Assembly: GCA_965203135.1 (NCBI GenBank) | Contig: CBDBBO010000001.1 | Coordinates: forward strand, 1,364,001-1,428,000 | Direction of reading: 5' to 3' | DNA: 64,000 nucleotides | DNA from: CATOSD01 sp965203135 | GTDB lineage: Bacteria; Chloroflexota; Dehalococcoidia; Lucifugimonadales; CATOSD01 | Part shown: in pieces, positions 37,501-46,500 of the stretch | Layout: every line of letters starts with the position of its first letter | Position numbering within the stretch: position 1 is the first letter of the stretch | Made by a program: the position numbers and the translations under genes | Notes under the pieces: model-generated | The model's input: only the letters and a program-made list of their open reading frames with translations | Databases searched by the model: none | What the model was told of the DNA's origin: nothing

Positions 37501-39157
37501 GTATCTCTCCGACCAGCCTATTGTCGGCGAGGGCCAGCCCATGCAGATTGAACAGGTTGCCCAACTCTGACGGTATCTGCCCGCTCAATTCGTTGCCGTC
37601 GAGTCGAAGTGCTCCCAGAGAGGACAGGCCGCCCAATTCCGGCGGTACCTCCCCTGTCAACTCGTTCCCGTCAAGGAACAGCCATTCCAGGTTGCCGAGG
37701 TTGCCCAACTCCGGTGGAATCTCCCTGCTCAACTCGTTGCTGCTGAGGGACAGTATTCTCAGATTGGACAGTTCGCCTAGCTCTGGCGGTATCCCCCCTG
37801 TCAACTCGTTCCCGTCAAGGAACAGCCATTCCAGGTTGCCGAGGTTGCCCAGCTCCGGTGGAATCTCCCTGCTCAACTCGTTGCTGCTGAGGGCGAGTAT
37901 TGTCAGATTCGACAGATCGTCCAGCTCCGACGGTATCCCCCCTGTCAACTCGTTCCCGTCAAGGAACAGCCAATCCAGGTTGCCGAGGTTGCCCAGCTCC
38001 GGTGGAATCTCCCCGCTCAACTCGTTGTTGTTGAGGGACAGTATCATCAGACTGGACAGTTCGCCCAGCTCCGTGGGTATCTCGCCGGTCAACTCGTTGC
38101 TATCGAGGTTCAGCTTCCTTAGACTGGATAGGCCGCCCAGCTCCGGCGGTAGCTCCCCCGTCAGCCCATTGCCGAGAATCTCGTAGTTGCCGCCGAGGTC
38201 CAGCCCTGTCACGCGCCCTCTATCGTCGGTGGTTACGCCGTGCCACTCCCCAAGAGGCGCATCGCTAAGCCAGTTGGTGTTCTCAACCCAGTCAGCTCCC
38301 CTCGTCGCTTCGTAAAGCGCGACAAGTGCCTCCCTTTCCGAGATGGTTTCCTCAAGCGTGGCGGTAGAGGCTTCTGGGCAGAACTCCAGACGTGCATCCG
38401 CAAAGTCGTTGTCCTGCACGTCTCGTAGACCCTCCGGTATGCATCCGCTAAAGTCGTTTACGTAGATGTACAGCTCCCTCAGGCGGTGCAGGTTGCCCAA
38501 CTCCGTAGGTATCTCCCCGCTCAAATAGTTGTCGCTGATATCCAGCCATTCCAGCTTGGACAGGTTGCCCAACTCAGACGGTATCTGCCCACTCAACTCG
38601 TTCCCGGCAAGGAACAGCCATTGCAGATTGGACAGGTTGCCCAGCTCCGCTGGTATGTCTCCGCTCAACCCGTTGCCTTCGAGGACCAGCGTTCTCAGGT
38701 TGGACAGGCCGCCCAGCTCCGGCGGTATCTCCCCGGTCAGCCTGTTGTAGGACAGGACAAGGACTTCCAGACTGGACAGGTTGCCCAACTTCGGCGGTAT
38801 CTCCCCGATCATCTGGTTGTGGTCGAAGAACAGAGTTGTCACGTGCCCTATATCGTCAGTGATTACGCCGTACCACTCCCCAAGAGGCGCATCGCTAAGC
38901 CAGTTGGTGTTCTCAACCCAGTCAGCTCCCCCCGTCGCTTCGTAAAGCGCGACAAGTGCCTCCCTTTCCAAGGTGTTTTCCACTGGCGTGGTAGTGAGTG
39001 TCCGCGTAGGCGCTTGTGGCGCCGCGGGAGCGGCGGTCGCTGTGGCAGGCGTTGGTGGCGTGGCGGTCGGCGCGGGCGCTGGGTCGTTGTTGCAGGAGAC
39101 CACCAGCAACGCTGCCAACGCGGCAAGTCTTGTGGAAATGGTGGTTCGGGAAATCAC
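34574..39157 (-). CDS. Leucine-rich-repeat lipoprotein with four cap-LRR-cap modules
   Basis: A 1527-residue surface lipoprotein (signal peptide ending ALLVVSCNND, then an Ala/Pro/Thr-rich stalk). It consists of plant-type 24-residue repeats of the form LTGEIPPELGNLSNLEWL. These are grouped into four modules, each opened by a cap (EREALVALYEATGGADW...NWLSDAPLGEWHGV) and closed by YVNDFSGCIPEGL...NDFA...LEFC with a conserved Cys pair. Module lengths differ, showing gain and loss of repeats by recombination. Such LRR proteins bind proteins or glycans; a role in adhesion or host interaction is possible. The near-identity of repeats makes assembly or copy-number error a real concern. Confidence 0.9.
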   Translation of the reverse strand: MISRTTISTRLAALAALLVVSCNNDPAPAPTATPPTPATATAAPAAPQAPTRTLTTTPVENTLEREALVALYEATGGADWVENTNWLSDAPLGEWYGVITDDIGHVTTLFFDHNQMIGEIPPKLGNLSSLEVLVLSYNRLTGEIPPELGGLSNLRTLVLEGNGLSGDIPAELGNLSNLQWLFLAGNELSGQIPSELGNLSKLEWLDISDNYLSGEIPTELGNLHRLRELYIYVNDFSGCIPEGLRDVQDNDFADARLEFCPEASTATLEETISEREALVALYEATRGADWVENTNWLSDAPLGEWHGVTTDDRGRVTGLDLGGNYEILGNGLTGELPPELGGLSSLRKLNLDSNELTGEIPTELGELSSLMILSLNNNELSGEIPPELGNLGNLDWLFLDGNELTGGIPSELDDLSNLTILALSSNELSREIPPELGNLGNLEWLFLDGNELTGGIPPELGELSNLRILSLSSNELSREIPPELGNLGNLEWLFLDGNELTGEVPPELGGLSSLGALRLDGNELSGQIPSELGNLFNLHGLALADNRLVGEIPPELGSLSNLESLFLDRNELTGGIPPELGELSNLVWLDVSDNYLSGEIPAELGNLHRLKELYIYVNDFSGCIPEGLRDVQDNDFAATGLEFCPEATTARLEETIPERDALVALYEATGGANWRSNTNWLSDASLGEWHGVTTDDRGRVTGLDLEANQLSGEIPPELGGLSNLTILRLNHNELTGEIPAELGELSSLRILFLPYNDFSGEIPPELGDLFNLRELHLDWNELSGKIPPELGDLSNLWVLNLAVNKLTGEIPEELGDLYNLESLGLNDNYLSGEIPPVLGELSNLRILLLYNNELSGKIPLELSNLPSLESLHLGGNELIGAIPPELGGLSNLGSLDLAGNELSGGIPPELGNLSNLDWLSLDGNEFTGGIPTELGNLSNLELLSLAGNELTGQIPPELGELSSLRILSLHYNDFSGEIPPELGGLSNLRKLILDRNKLTGEIPTELGNLPNLELLSLAGNELTGQIPPELNKLSNLHWLRLDDNRLVGEIPPELGDLSNLEWLDISDNYLSGEIPAELGNLHRLKELYIYVNDFSGCIPGGLRNVQDNDFADAGLEFCSESLTATLEETSLERDALVTLYESTGGANWVENTNWLSDAPLGEWHGVTTDDRGRVTVLDLGGTYEIPGNGLTGEIPPELGGLSNLEWLYLGDNELTGEIPAELGELSSLRILFLSNNELRGEIPPELGNLGNLEWLYLSDNELAGEIPPELGELSNLRILFLSSNELRGEIPPELGGLSNLEVLWLGYNRLVGEIPPGLGGLSSLRELRLDSNELTGQIPPELGNLSSLEILYLYVNELSGEIPLELGNLSSLMELNLEDNHLTGEIPPELGNLSSLMELNLEDNHLTGEIPPELGNLSSLELLGLGDNRLVGEIPPELGDLSNLYWLVLGDNKLVGEIPPELGDLSKLEWLDISDNYLSGEIPAELGNLHHLKELFLYVNDFSGCIPEGLRNVQSNDFAATGLEFCE

Positions 39158-39341
39158 TCCTCACAGCCTCGTACAGTTGGGCGAGCGCCTGGCTGTCGAC
39201 TGCTGTGGACAGGACAACCATCGTATATCCCTAAATGTTGCTGTGGTATTATTGGGCTTTCGCCCATTGAAACACAACCTCCTTGACTATTCGTCCGTTA
39301 TACTCGTAAAGAGGGAAGAGAGTACATCTGAGGAGGGGAAC

Positions 39342-41099
39342 ATGTTCACCAGAATCGGCGTGTTAGCCGCCGTTGCGCTCGCGGCGCTGCTGTTTGCCGT
39401 CGCTGCCTGTAGCTCAGCGGAGGACGAGCCAACGCCAAGGCAAGCACCCGCGCCCGCCGCGCCAGCGGCCCAGGTCCAGCAGCAGGCGCCCGCCATGGCC
39501 GCGCCCACGGCAGCCCCTGCCGCGCCCGCCATGCCCGCGCCCGCCGCGGCAGCCCCTGCGGCTACCGCCATGGCCGCGCCCGCGGCGGCGCCCCAGCCTC
39601 CCGCACCCGCCGCGCCCACCATCGCGCCGCCCGCCGTGGCCGCTCCCCAGCCGGGAGCCACCACGTTCCAGGACACCCGCCGCACCCCGTCGGTATCGAC
39701 CGCCGTGGACAGGGTATCGACGTTCAGCCTGGACACGGACCGCACCTCGTACCGCCTCGCGCTGAGCTGGGCCCGCGAGGGCTACCAGGTGGAGCCTGAC
39801 TCCGTGCGCGCCGAGGAATGGATCAACTCGTTCCACTACGGCTATCCGCAGCCGACGACCAGTGACAGTTTCTCCGTCTCCACCGACGTCTTCACGCACC
39901 CGCTGGACAGCCGTCTCCACCTGGCCCGCGTCGGATTCCAGGCGCCCCAGTTCGAGGATAACCGCCCCGTGAACGTGACGCTGGTGCTGGACGCGTCCGG
40001 CTCCATGGCCAACGGCAACCGGGTGGAAGTCGCCAGGGAGGCGGCATACGCCATTCTGAACAGCCTGGGCAGGCGTGACCGCATCGCTGTCGTGCACTTC
40101 ACCACGGAGGTCCTTGGAGAGTACACCGTAGCGCACGAGTCCCCCGACAGGGGTAACGTCGCGAGGTCCATCTCGCAACTGCATCCTCAGGCCAGCACGA
40201 ACGTACAGGCCGGCCTGGACCTGGGGGTCCAGCTCGCCGACGAGGCCCGCCGCGCCAACCCGGACGCGTACAACTACGTCATCCTCATGTCGGACGGCGT
40301 GGCGAACGTGGACGCGACCAACCCCTTCGCCATACTGGAGTCGGCTTACGACGCCGACGCGGGCAACCCGTTGCGCATAATCACGATCGGCGTGGGCATA
40401 GAGAACTACAACGACCAGTTGTTGGAGCAGCTCGCCCAGTACGGCAACGGCTGGTACCGCTACCTGGACACCGTCGACCAGGCCCGCACCGTGTTCAGCC
40501 GGGCGAACTGGCTGGCGCTGTCCATACCCTTCGCCGACCAGACGCGCGCCCAGGTGACGTGGGACCCGAACGCGGTGGCGTCGTGGCGTCTCATCGGCTA
40601 CGAGAACCGCGTTACGTCCGACGAGTCGTTCACCGAGGCGCGCAAGGAGTTCGCGGAGATTCCGGCGGGCGCGGCCACCACGGTCTACTACGAGCTGGAG
40701 CTCACCGACGCCGTGCTCCGCTCCGGCGCTTGGCCGGCGCAGCTCGGCAACGTGGAGTTGAGGTGGGTTACGCCGGTCGGCAACGATTCCAACCGCCAGC
40801 ACGCCTCCGTAACGGCCGGGAGTGAGGCCGACATCCGGTACCCCGCGGACCCGTTGGCGCACTTTGGCGCCATAGTGGCGCTGACGGCCGACATCTACAG
40901 CAGCGTTCCCCACCCCGGCGACTCGGCCTACGGTCGTGAGTACCGCGAGCTGTACGATCTCCAGCACCAGTTGGACTCGCTGTCCAGCCCGCTCGGCCAC
41001 CTGCAGTCGTACCAGGACTTCTCGTTCCTGCTGTCGCACATCATGAGGGACGCGCCCTCCGGCAGCACCACCCGTCCGGCAACCGGCTACAGCCCGTGA
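39342..41099 (+). CDS. YfbK-like vWA-domain lipoprotein
   Basis: A 585-residue lipoprotein (signal ending FAVAACSS; ATG 39342 after AGGAGGGGAA). Residues about 25-105 are an Ala/Pro-rich low-complexity stalk. Then come the YfbK N-terminal domain (STFSLDTDRTSYRLA ... EEWINSFHYGYP), a vWA domain with intact MIDAS (LVLDASGSMANG, ASTNVQAGL, LMSDGVANVD), and the DUF3520 C-terminal domain ending FLLSHIMRDA. Members are surface-exposed metal-dependent binding proteins of unclear role. It is divergent from the LRR gene. Confidence 0.88.
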   Translation: MFTRIGVLAAVALAALLFAVAACSSAEDEPTPRQAPAPAAPAAQVQQQAPAMAAPTAAPAAPAMPAPAAAAPAATAMAAPAAAPQPPAPAAPTIAPPAVAAPQPGATTFQDTRRTPSVSTAVDRVSTFSLDTDRTSYRLALSWAREGYQVEPDSVRAEEWINSFHYGYPQPTTSDSFSVSTDVFTHPLDSRLHLARVGFQAPQFEDNRPVNVTLVLDASGSMANGNRVEVAREAAYAILNSLGRRDRIAVVHFTTEVLGEYTVAHESPDRGNVARSISQLHPQASTNVQAGLDLGVQLADEARRANPDAYNYVILMSDGVANVDATNPFAILESAYDADAGNPLRIITIGVGIENYNDQLLEQLAQYGNGWYRYLDTVDQARTVFSRANWLALSIPFADQTRAQVTWDPNAVASWRLIGYENRVTSDESFTEARKEFAEIPAGAATTVYYELELTDAVLRSGAWPAQLGNVELRWVTPVGNDSNRQHASVTAGSEADIRYPADPLAHFGAIVALTADIYSSVPHPGDSAYGREYRELYDLQHQLDSLSSPLGHLQSYQDFSFLLSHIMRDAPSGSTTRPATGYSP

Positions 41100-41176
41100 T
41101 CGGCCTCGCACCTCGGTACAGGCGCAAGAGAACGGGAATCGCCCCATGACCGCTCGGGTCGAATAGGCAGGTAGCC

Positions 41177-41656
41177 ATGCTGTTCAGATGCTTGATAATC
41201 CCGATGGCGGTGTTGGCGCTGAACGCCTGCGTCAACATCGACATCAATCTGTTCGGCGGCGACGATACGCCCGTGGTCGAGGTGGACGACGTGAGATTCG
41301 AGGTGGAGGTCGCCGACACGTCCGCGCTCAGAGACAAGGGCCTGACCGGTAGAGACTACCTGGAGGAGCGGCGGGGTATGCTGTACATCCCCGATGGGCG
41401 CTTCGCGGGCGCGTTCTGGATGAAGGGCATGCGGTTTCCGCTCGACTTCATCTGGATAGGCGAGGACTGCCGCGTGGTGGACATCGCGGTGAACGCCCGA
41501 GTCCCCGCGCCCGGCACTCCGGACGACAGGATCTGGAGATACCGTTCCTATCCGAGCGCCGCTTACACTCTCGAGGTCAACGCCGGGGAAGTCGACCGGT
41601 TCGGGATAAGGGTGGGCGACCAGGTGGAGTTCGAAAACATACGCGGCGGCTGTTGA
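41177..41656 (+). CDS. DUF192 lipoprotein
   Basis: A 159-residue exported lipoprotein (signal ending LALNACVN) with a complete DUF192 domain: VEVADTSALRDKGLTGRDYL, RRGMLYIPDGRFAGAFWMKGM and FPLDFIWIGEDCRVVDI. DUF192 proteins are small beta-barrel exported proteins of unknown function. It follows the vWA gene by 77 nt. Confidence 0.9.
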   Translation: MLFRCLIIPMAVLALNACVNIDINLFGGDDTPVVEVDDVRFEVEVADTSALRDKGLTGRDYLEERRGMLYIPDGRFAGAFWMKGMRFPLDFIWIGEDCRVVDIAVNARVPAPGTPDDRIWRYRSYPSAAYTLEVNAGEVDRFGIRVGDQVEFENIRGGC

Positions 41657-41752
41657 TCCGAAACTTACGCGGCGCGGCGTCCGTAACCTCGCCGCGCCGC
41701 ACGACGCCGGAGTAAGATAGTAAGCGCATACCACGCTGCAAGGAGAAACAAC

Positions 41753-41947
41753 ATGCCAAAAGACAAGGTCACACAGACCCTCGAGATAGAGCGGGGACAG
41801 CTCGACTGGCTCGGCGAGGTGGCCGGGGAGTACGGGTTCGCCGACGAGTCCAAGGCGCTGCGCGTGCTGCTGGACTTCGCCATCCAGGACGGCGACAACG
41901 AGCTCATCTTCTCGCCGCAGAACGCGAGGTGCCGATTCTGCGGCTAG
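41753..41947 (+). CDS. Small hypothetical protein (possible metal or RHH type)
   Basis: A 64-residue protein starting at ATG 41753 after AAGGAG. It has VTQTLEIERGQLDWLGEVA and FADESKALRVLLDFAI, reminiscent of small ribbon-helix-helix proteins, and ends in CRFCG. Its last 19 nt overlap the start of the amidohydrolase gene, which suggests translational coupling. Confidence 0.6.
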   Translation: MPKDKVTQTLEIERGQLDWLGEVAGEYGFADESKALRVLLDFAIQDGDNELIFSPQNARCRFCG

Positions 41948-43128
41948 GCCGGGCATACGATCTCCTTATAAAGGGAGGGACGGTGGTCGACCCGTCCCAG
42001 GGCCTGAACGAGCCCAGGGACGTCGCGCTGGCCGGCGGCAAGGTCGCGGCGGTCGAGGACTCGATACCCGCCGACCATGCCGGGGAAGTCCTGGACGCGA
42101 CCGGCATGGTCGTCACGCCCGGCCTCATCGACCTGCACGTCCACGCCTACTGGGGAGCCTGCACCTACGGGATCGACCCGGACCTCAGCAACCTGGCGCT
42201 GGGCGTCACCACCGCCCTGGACGCCGGCTCGGCCGGCGCGCTCACGTTCCGCGGCTTTCGCAAGCACAACCTCGAGCAGGCCCACACCAGGCTCTTCGCC
42301 CTTCTCAACATCTCGGCGATGGGCATAATCTCGCCGGACATCGGCGAGCTCGAGTACCTGAAGTGGGCGGACGTAGACCTGGCCGTGGAGTGCGGGCTTG
42401 CCAACGGGCGCTACGTCAAGGGCGTCAAGGCGCGGCTCGGACGCCAGATACTTGGCGACAACGACGATGTGGAGGTGCTCGGGCGCGCAATCGAGGCCGC
42501 CGAGGGTTTCGGCGGTTTCGTGATGATCCACGTCGGCAACAACCCCACGGCCCTGCCGTCGCTGATGGACATGCTGCGACCCGGGGACGTCGTCACGCAC
42601 GCATTCCACGGCTTCGAGGACGGCGTTCTCGACGAGTCCGGCGCGGTGCTCGAGGGCATGAAGCGAGCGCAGACAAGGGGCGTGGTGCTCGACGTCGGCC
42701 ACGGCGCGGGCAGCTTCTCCTTCAAGTCGGCCGAGAGGGCGCTCGCGAGCGGCCTGCGGCCCGACACCATCAGCACCGACATCAGCAGCCTCAGCTTCGA
42801 GGGTCCGGTGCACGACTTCGCGACCACGCTGACCAAGTTCATGCGCCTGGGCATGTCCCTGGAAGAGGTGATACGCCGGTCCACCGAGGTCCCGGCGCGC
42901 GTGCTGGGCGTGGAAGACGCGCTGGGCACCCTGCGAGTGGGCGCCGAGGGCGACGTCACGGTGCTGCGGCGTGAAGAGGGCCGATTTCCCCTGGTCGACC
43001 GGCTCAGCCCGATGACCCGGATGGGCCCGACGCGGTGGGAGCCGGGCAGCACCCTGGTAGCCTCCGAGCGCCTGGTGCACGTCCGCACGGTCAAGGGCGG
43101 CGCCGTCTACCGGCCCTGGCTCGGTTAG
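41929..43128 (+). CDS. Amidohydrolase/deacetylase-family metallohydrolase
   Basis: A 399-residue TIM-barrel metallohydrolase related to dihydroorotase-like and EF_0837-type deacetylases. Metal ligands are visible: DLHVHAYWG (HxH), VKGVKARLG (candidate carboxylated Lys), VMIHVGN (His), THAFHG (His) and STDISSL (Asp). The GTG at 41929 is the only reasonable start, since codons immediately upstream of YDLLIKGGTV lack alternatives. Substrate unknown; a cyclic amide or N-acetyl compound would fit. Confidence 0.88.
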   Translation: MPILRLGRAYDLLIKGGTVVDPSQGLNEPRDVALAGGKVAAVEDSIPADHAGEVLDATGMVVTPGLIDLHVHAYWGACTYGIDPDLSNLALGVTTALDAGSAGALTFRGFRKHNLEQAHTRLFALLNISAMGIISPDIGELEYLKWADVDLAVECGLANGRYVKGVKARLGRQILGDNDDVEVLGRAIEAAEGFGGFVMIHVGNNPTALPSLMDMLRPGDVVTHAFHGFEDGVLDESGAVLEGMKRAQTRGVVLDVGHGAGSFSFKSAERALASGLRPDTISTDISSLSFEGPVHDFATTLTKFMRLGMSLEEVIRRSTEVPARVLGVEDALGTLRVGAEGDVTVLRREEGRFPLVDRLSPMTRMGPTRWEPGSTLVASERLVHVRTVKGGAVYRPWLG

Positions 43129-43197
43129 CCCCGCCGCCTGTGTCCGCCTAGAGTGAGATTTCTGCGACAACCGATAGACGGTCGCGGGAGGCCAATC

Positions 43198-45885
43198 ATG
43201 TCGGACGCTGCCACCGGTCCCGTACACACCCGCTGGTTCTGGGCGAAGGCCAGGCCCTACGGCCAACCGAGCCCGGAGAAGATTCACCTGCTCGAGCACC
43301 ACCTTGCCGACGTAGGCGCGTGCTTCGAGGCGTTGCTGGCGCAGCCCACCGTCCGGCGGCGAGTGGCCCGCAGCGGCGGACTGGACACGCTGGACGACGC
43401 GACGGCGGCGCGGCTCGCGCTGTTCGCCGCTATGCACGACGTTGGCAAGGTCAACGTCGGGTTCCAGACGCGGGTGTGGGCCGACGATGACTACCCGCCT
43501 GGGCGCAGGCCGGACTGGTGCGACCACTACCGCGTGCTTGTGCCAGTGTTGGCTGACAAGGACCGGGAGACCGCCTGCTGGTTCTTCAACGCGCTCGGCT
43601 GGTGGGACGAGGCCATCAACACCTGGGACGACCGCGAGGGCGAGACGGTGTGCGGACTGCTCGTCGCCACGCTGTCGCACCACGGCAAGCCGCTGCAACT
43701 GGATGGCGGCCTCGAAAGCAACTCGGCTCTCTGGCGCGAGTTTGGCGACCTCAACCCGTCGGAGTACGTCAAGCGCCTTGGGACGCTGGCGCGCCGGTGG
43801 TTCCCCGCCGCGTTCGATGCCACCGAGATCAGCCTGCCCGCCAAGCCGGAGTTCCAGCACATGTTCCTGGGGCTGTGCACGCTCGCCGACTGGATAGGCT
43901 CCAACGAGGAGTGGTTCCCCTACCGCGACGAGCCGGACGACGACTATTTCTTCGATGTCGCCCGCCCGGCGGCGGCCCGCGCGCTGAGCGAGGTCGGGCT
44001 GGACGTCGGCGAGCAGCGGGCAACGTTCGTCGGCGCGGGCGAGTTCGACGCGCTGTTCGACTTCCCCACCAACGCCATCCAGACGGCGGCGCGAGACACG
44101 CCGACGGACGCGCCTATTGTCGTCATCGAGTCCGAGACCGGCTCCGGCAAGACCGAGGCGGCGCTGTGGCGGTTCGCCCGGATGTACGAGGAGCGTCTCG
44201 TCGACGGCATCTACTTCGCGCTGCCCACACGCGCCGCCGCCGTCCAGCTGCACGGGCGGGTCAAGCGGTTTGCCGAGCGGCTGTTCCCGGCTGCCCACAG
44301 GCCGCCCGTCGTGCTGGCCGTGCCCGGCTACGACGCCGACGCGGACGCTGACCGCGCCGAGCTCGGCTACGACGAACGCGCCGCCGGCCACCACGACCGC
44401 CAAGCCGAAGAAAGGCCCTGGGCGTCCAACGGCCCCAAGCGCTACCTCGCCGCGCAGGTCGCCGTGGGCACCGTGGACCAGGCGATGATGGCCGCGCTGA
44501 AGGTGCGCCACTCGCACATGAGGGCCGCGTGCCTGGCGCGCAACCTGCTGGTGGTGGACGAGGTACACGCCTCCGACACCTACATGAGCCGCATCATCGA
44601 GGCGCTGCTCGACGCCCACATTGGCGCGGGCGGCCACGCGCTGCTCATGTCCGCCACGCTCGGCTCAGTGGCGCGCGACTTCTGGCTGTCCGCCGGAAGG
44701 CGCGGTTCGAGCGACGCCCCGCCGCTGCACGACGCAATCGCGGCCCCCTACCCTGCCGTCAGCGTGCGACACTTCACCGAGGCGAGTATGTCCGCAGTCG
44801 GCGCGAACCAGGCCGGCGACAAGGTGGTGCGGATGTCCGCCCGCCCGCTCATGGCCGACTTCGACGGCGTGGCGCGTCTCGCGCTGGACGCCGCCCGCGA
44901 CGGCGCGAAGGTGCTGGTGGTGCGCAACACCGTCGGCCACGCCGTCGCCACGCAGCAGGCGTTGGAATCGCTGGCCGGGCCGGGCGACGCCGCGCTGCTC
45001 TTCTCGGTACGCGACACGCGGACGCTGCATCACGGACGATTCGCCGCGCCGGACCGCCGCCTGCTGGACGCCGAGGTGGAACGGCGGCTCGGCAAAGAGC
45101 GCGAGTCCGGCGGCGCAATCGTGATAGGCACTCAGACGCTGGAGCAGTCGCTGGACATCGACGCCGACCTGCTGATAACGGACCTGTGCCCTGCCGACGT
45201 GCTGCTCCAGCGCATCGGGCGGCTGCACCGCCACGAGCGCGGCGACCGGCCCGTCGCCTACGCCACGCCGCGCTGCGTGGTGCTGACGCCGGCCATGGAC
45301 GATCTGTCGCCGCTGCTGTCGAGTGGCGAGCACGCCAACGGCTTGGGACCGCATGGTTACGTGTACGAGGACCTGCGGGTGGTGGAGGCGACGCTGCGGC
45401 TGGTGCGCGAGCGCGGCGAGTGGCGCATCCCGCAGATGAACCGCAAGCTGGTGGAGCGAGCCACGCACCCGGCCGCGCTGGCGGTCATCGTGCGGGAGCT
45501 TGGCGACGACTGGGCGGCCCATGCCAACGACATCACGGGCGGCAACATAGCCGAGGGCATCACCGCCGGCTACGCCATCGTCCGCCGGGATGCGCCGTTC
45601 TTCTCGCAGGCGGGCAACCGCGACGTGCTCTTTCCGTCGGACGAGGAGCGCATCCGCACGCGGCTGGGCGACGACCGGGTGGACGTGGTCTTCGACCCGC
45701 CGCCGCCGAGCCCGTTCGACCCCGCGAGCCGGATCGACAAGCTGGCGGTGTCGGTGCGCTGGCTAGGGAGCGCGGATATGCCGGAATCGGTGGCGCCCAC
45801 GCGGATCGACGGCGGTTTCACGTTCGCCGTCGGGGAGCGGCGGTTCGTGTACGACCGGCTGGGATTGCGGCCGCAGGGGGCGTGA
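43198..45885 (+). CDS. cas3: CRISPR-associated helicase/nuclease Cas3 (type I-E)
   Basis: An 895-residue Cas3, the ATP-dependent helicase and HD nuclease recruited by Cascade to degrade target DNA. The HD domain comes first (HLLEHHLADVG near residues 30-40, MHDVGKV with H80-D81), then a superfamily 2 helicase: ETGSGKTEAALW near residue 315 (Walker A), LVVDEVHASD near residue 450, LLMSATLG, and VIGTQTLEQSLDIDADLL with QRIGRLHRH (motifs V-VI). A C-terminal domain follows. ATG 43198 is preceded by CGGGAGG. It is separated from cas8e by 1.3 kb holding a repeat, an RHH gene and the mini-CRISPR. Confidence 0.95.
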   Translation: MSDAATGPVHTRWFWAKARPYGQPSPEKIHLLEHHLADVGACFEALLAQPTVRRRVARSGGLDTLDDATAARLALFAAMHDVGKVNVGFQTRVWADDDYPPGRRPDWCDHYRVLVPVLADKDRETACWFFNALGWWDEAINTWDDREGETVCGLLVATLSHHGKPLQLDGGLESNSALWREFGDLNPSEYVKRLGTLARRWFPAAFDATEISLPAKPEFQHMFLGLCTLADWIGSNEEWFPYRDEPDDDYFFDVARPAAARALSEVGLDVGEQRATFVGAGEFDALFDFPTNAIQTAARDTPTDAPIVVIESETGSGKTEAALWRFARMYEERLVDGIYFALPTRAAAVQLHGRVKRFAERLFPAAHRPPVVLAVPGYDADADADRAELGYDERAAGHHDRQAEERPWASNGPKRYLAAQVAVGTVDQAMMAALKVRHSHMRAACLARNLLVVDEVHASDTYMSRIIEALLDAHIGAGGHALLMSATLGSVARDFWLSAGRRGSSDAPPLHDAIAAPYPAVSVRHFTEASMSAVGANQAGDKVVRMSARPLMADFDGVARLALDAARDGAKVLVVRNTVGHAVATQQALESLAGPGDAALLFSVRDTRTLHHGRFAAPDRRLLDAEVERRLGKERESGGAIVIGTQTLEQSLDIDADLLITDLCPADVLLQRIGRLHRHERGDRPVAYATPRCVVLTPAMDDLSPLLSSGEHANGLGPHGYVYEDLRVVEATLRLVRERGEWRIPQMNRKLVERATHPAALAVIVRELGDDWAAHANDITGGNIAEGITAGYAIVRRDAPFFSQAGNRDVLFPSDEERIRTRLGDDRVDVVFDPPPPSPFDPASRIDKLAVSVRWLGSADMPESVAPTRIDGGFTFAVGERRFVYDRLGLRPQGA

Positions 45886-45916
45886 ATCTCGGCAAAAGTG
45901 CCCCAAATCGCCCCAT

Positions 45917-46330
45917 TCTGCACAATTCGTAGCTGAGAGCGTTGGGCATCCGAGCCGGTTTTGGCGCAGATGCAGCGCAAATTCGAGACCGAAAGGGACT
46001 GAATGTTAAGGTTCTGATACAGGTCGGCGAGGCGGTACTTGCCTCTCTTCACCCCCATCCTAACCCTCCCCCTGCGAGGGGGAAGGGACTCTTTGAGCCG
46101 CTCCCTTTCAATGAAAAGGGACTGTGCCAGAGAGATTAGCACGGACGTGCGTGTATTTCAAGAGCGTTGGCGAAATTGCGGGTTTGGGGGCGGATTCGTG
46201 GGGAGAAATGGCGCACGAATGGGGATGGAGTGGGGCGTTGGTGGGGTTTGGGTGGGGCAGGGCTGGGGAACGGATGGCGCGGGAGAGTGACGGTTTTTTC
46301 GGGTGCGTGGGCGCGAGTGAGCGGGTGTGG
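45917..46330 (+). repeat. Long dispersed repeat element, copy C, with a family 1 insertion
   Basis: Diverged relative of elements A and B. It shares AATTCGTAGCTGAG at the left, then GGGGAGAAATGGCGCACGAA and GGCGCGGGAGAGTGACGGTT at the right. Its middle differs and contains an inverted family 1 unit (46050-46087, CCCCCATCCTAACCC then CCCCCTGCGAGGGGG). At 46371-46394 is a single family 2 end (GGTGCGCCTAGTAATCTGAC). No gene is seen between cas3 and 46501. Confidence 0.65.
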
Positions 46331-46500
46331 GCGAGGGCAGGGCAGGGTGTTCGCGAGAGGGACGGTTTTGGGTGCGCCTAGTAATCTGACACAGTCTCGC
46401 CCTGATCGGCCCGATTGACATAGCCGCCTCCTCCGCGTAGTGTCTTTGCAGGTAGCGAGAGAAAGCGGCCGGGCTGCGAGCGTGCAAAGGGGTGCTTCAA

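Noticed and set aside
38973..39341. N-terminal extension of the YfbK-like protein upstream of 39342
   Set aside because: It would overlap the LRR gene antisense and lacks a start signal; the ATG at 39342 has AGGAGG and begins a lipoprotein signal peptide.
41944..44637. 897-residue minus-strand open frame across the amidohydrolase and cas3 genes
   Set aside because: It spans the antisense of two well-supported genes and an intergenic region, with no recognisable domain.
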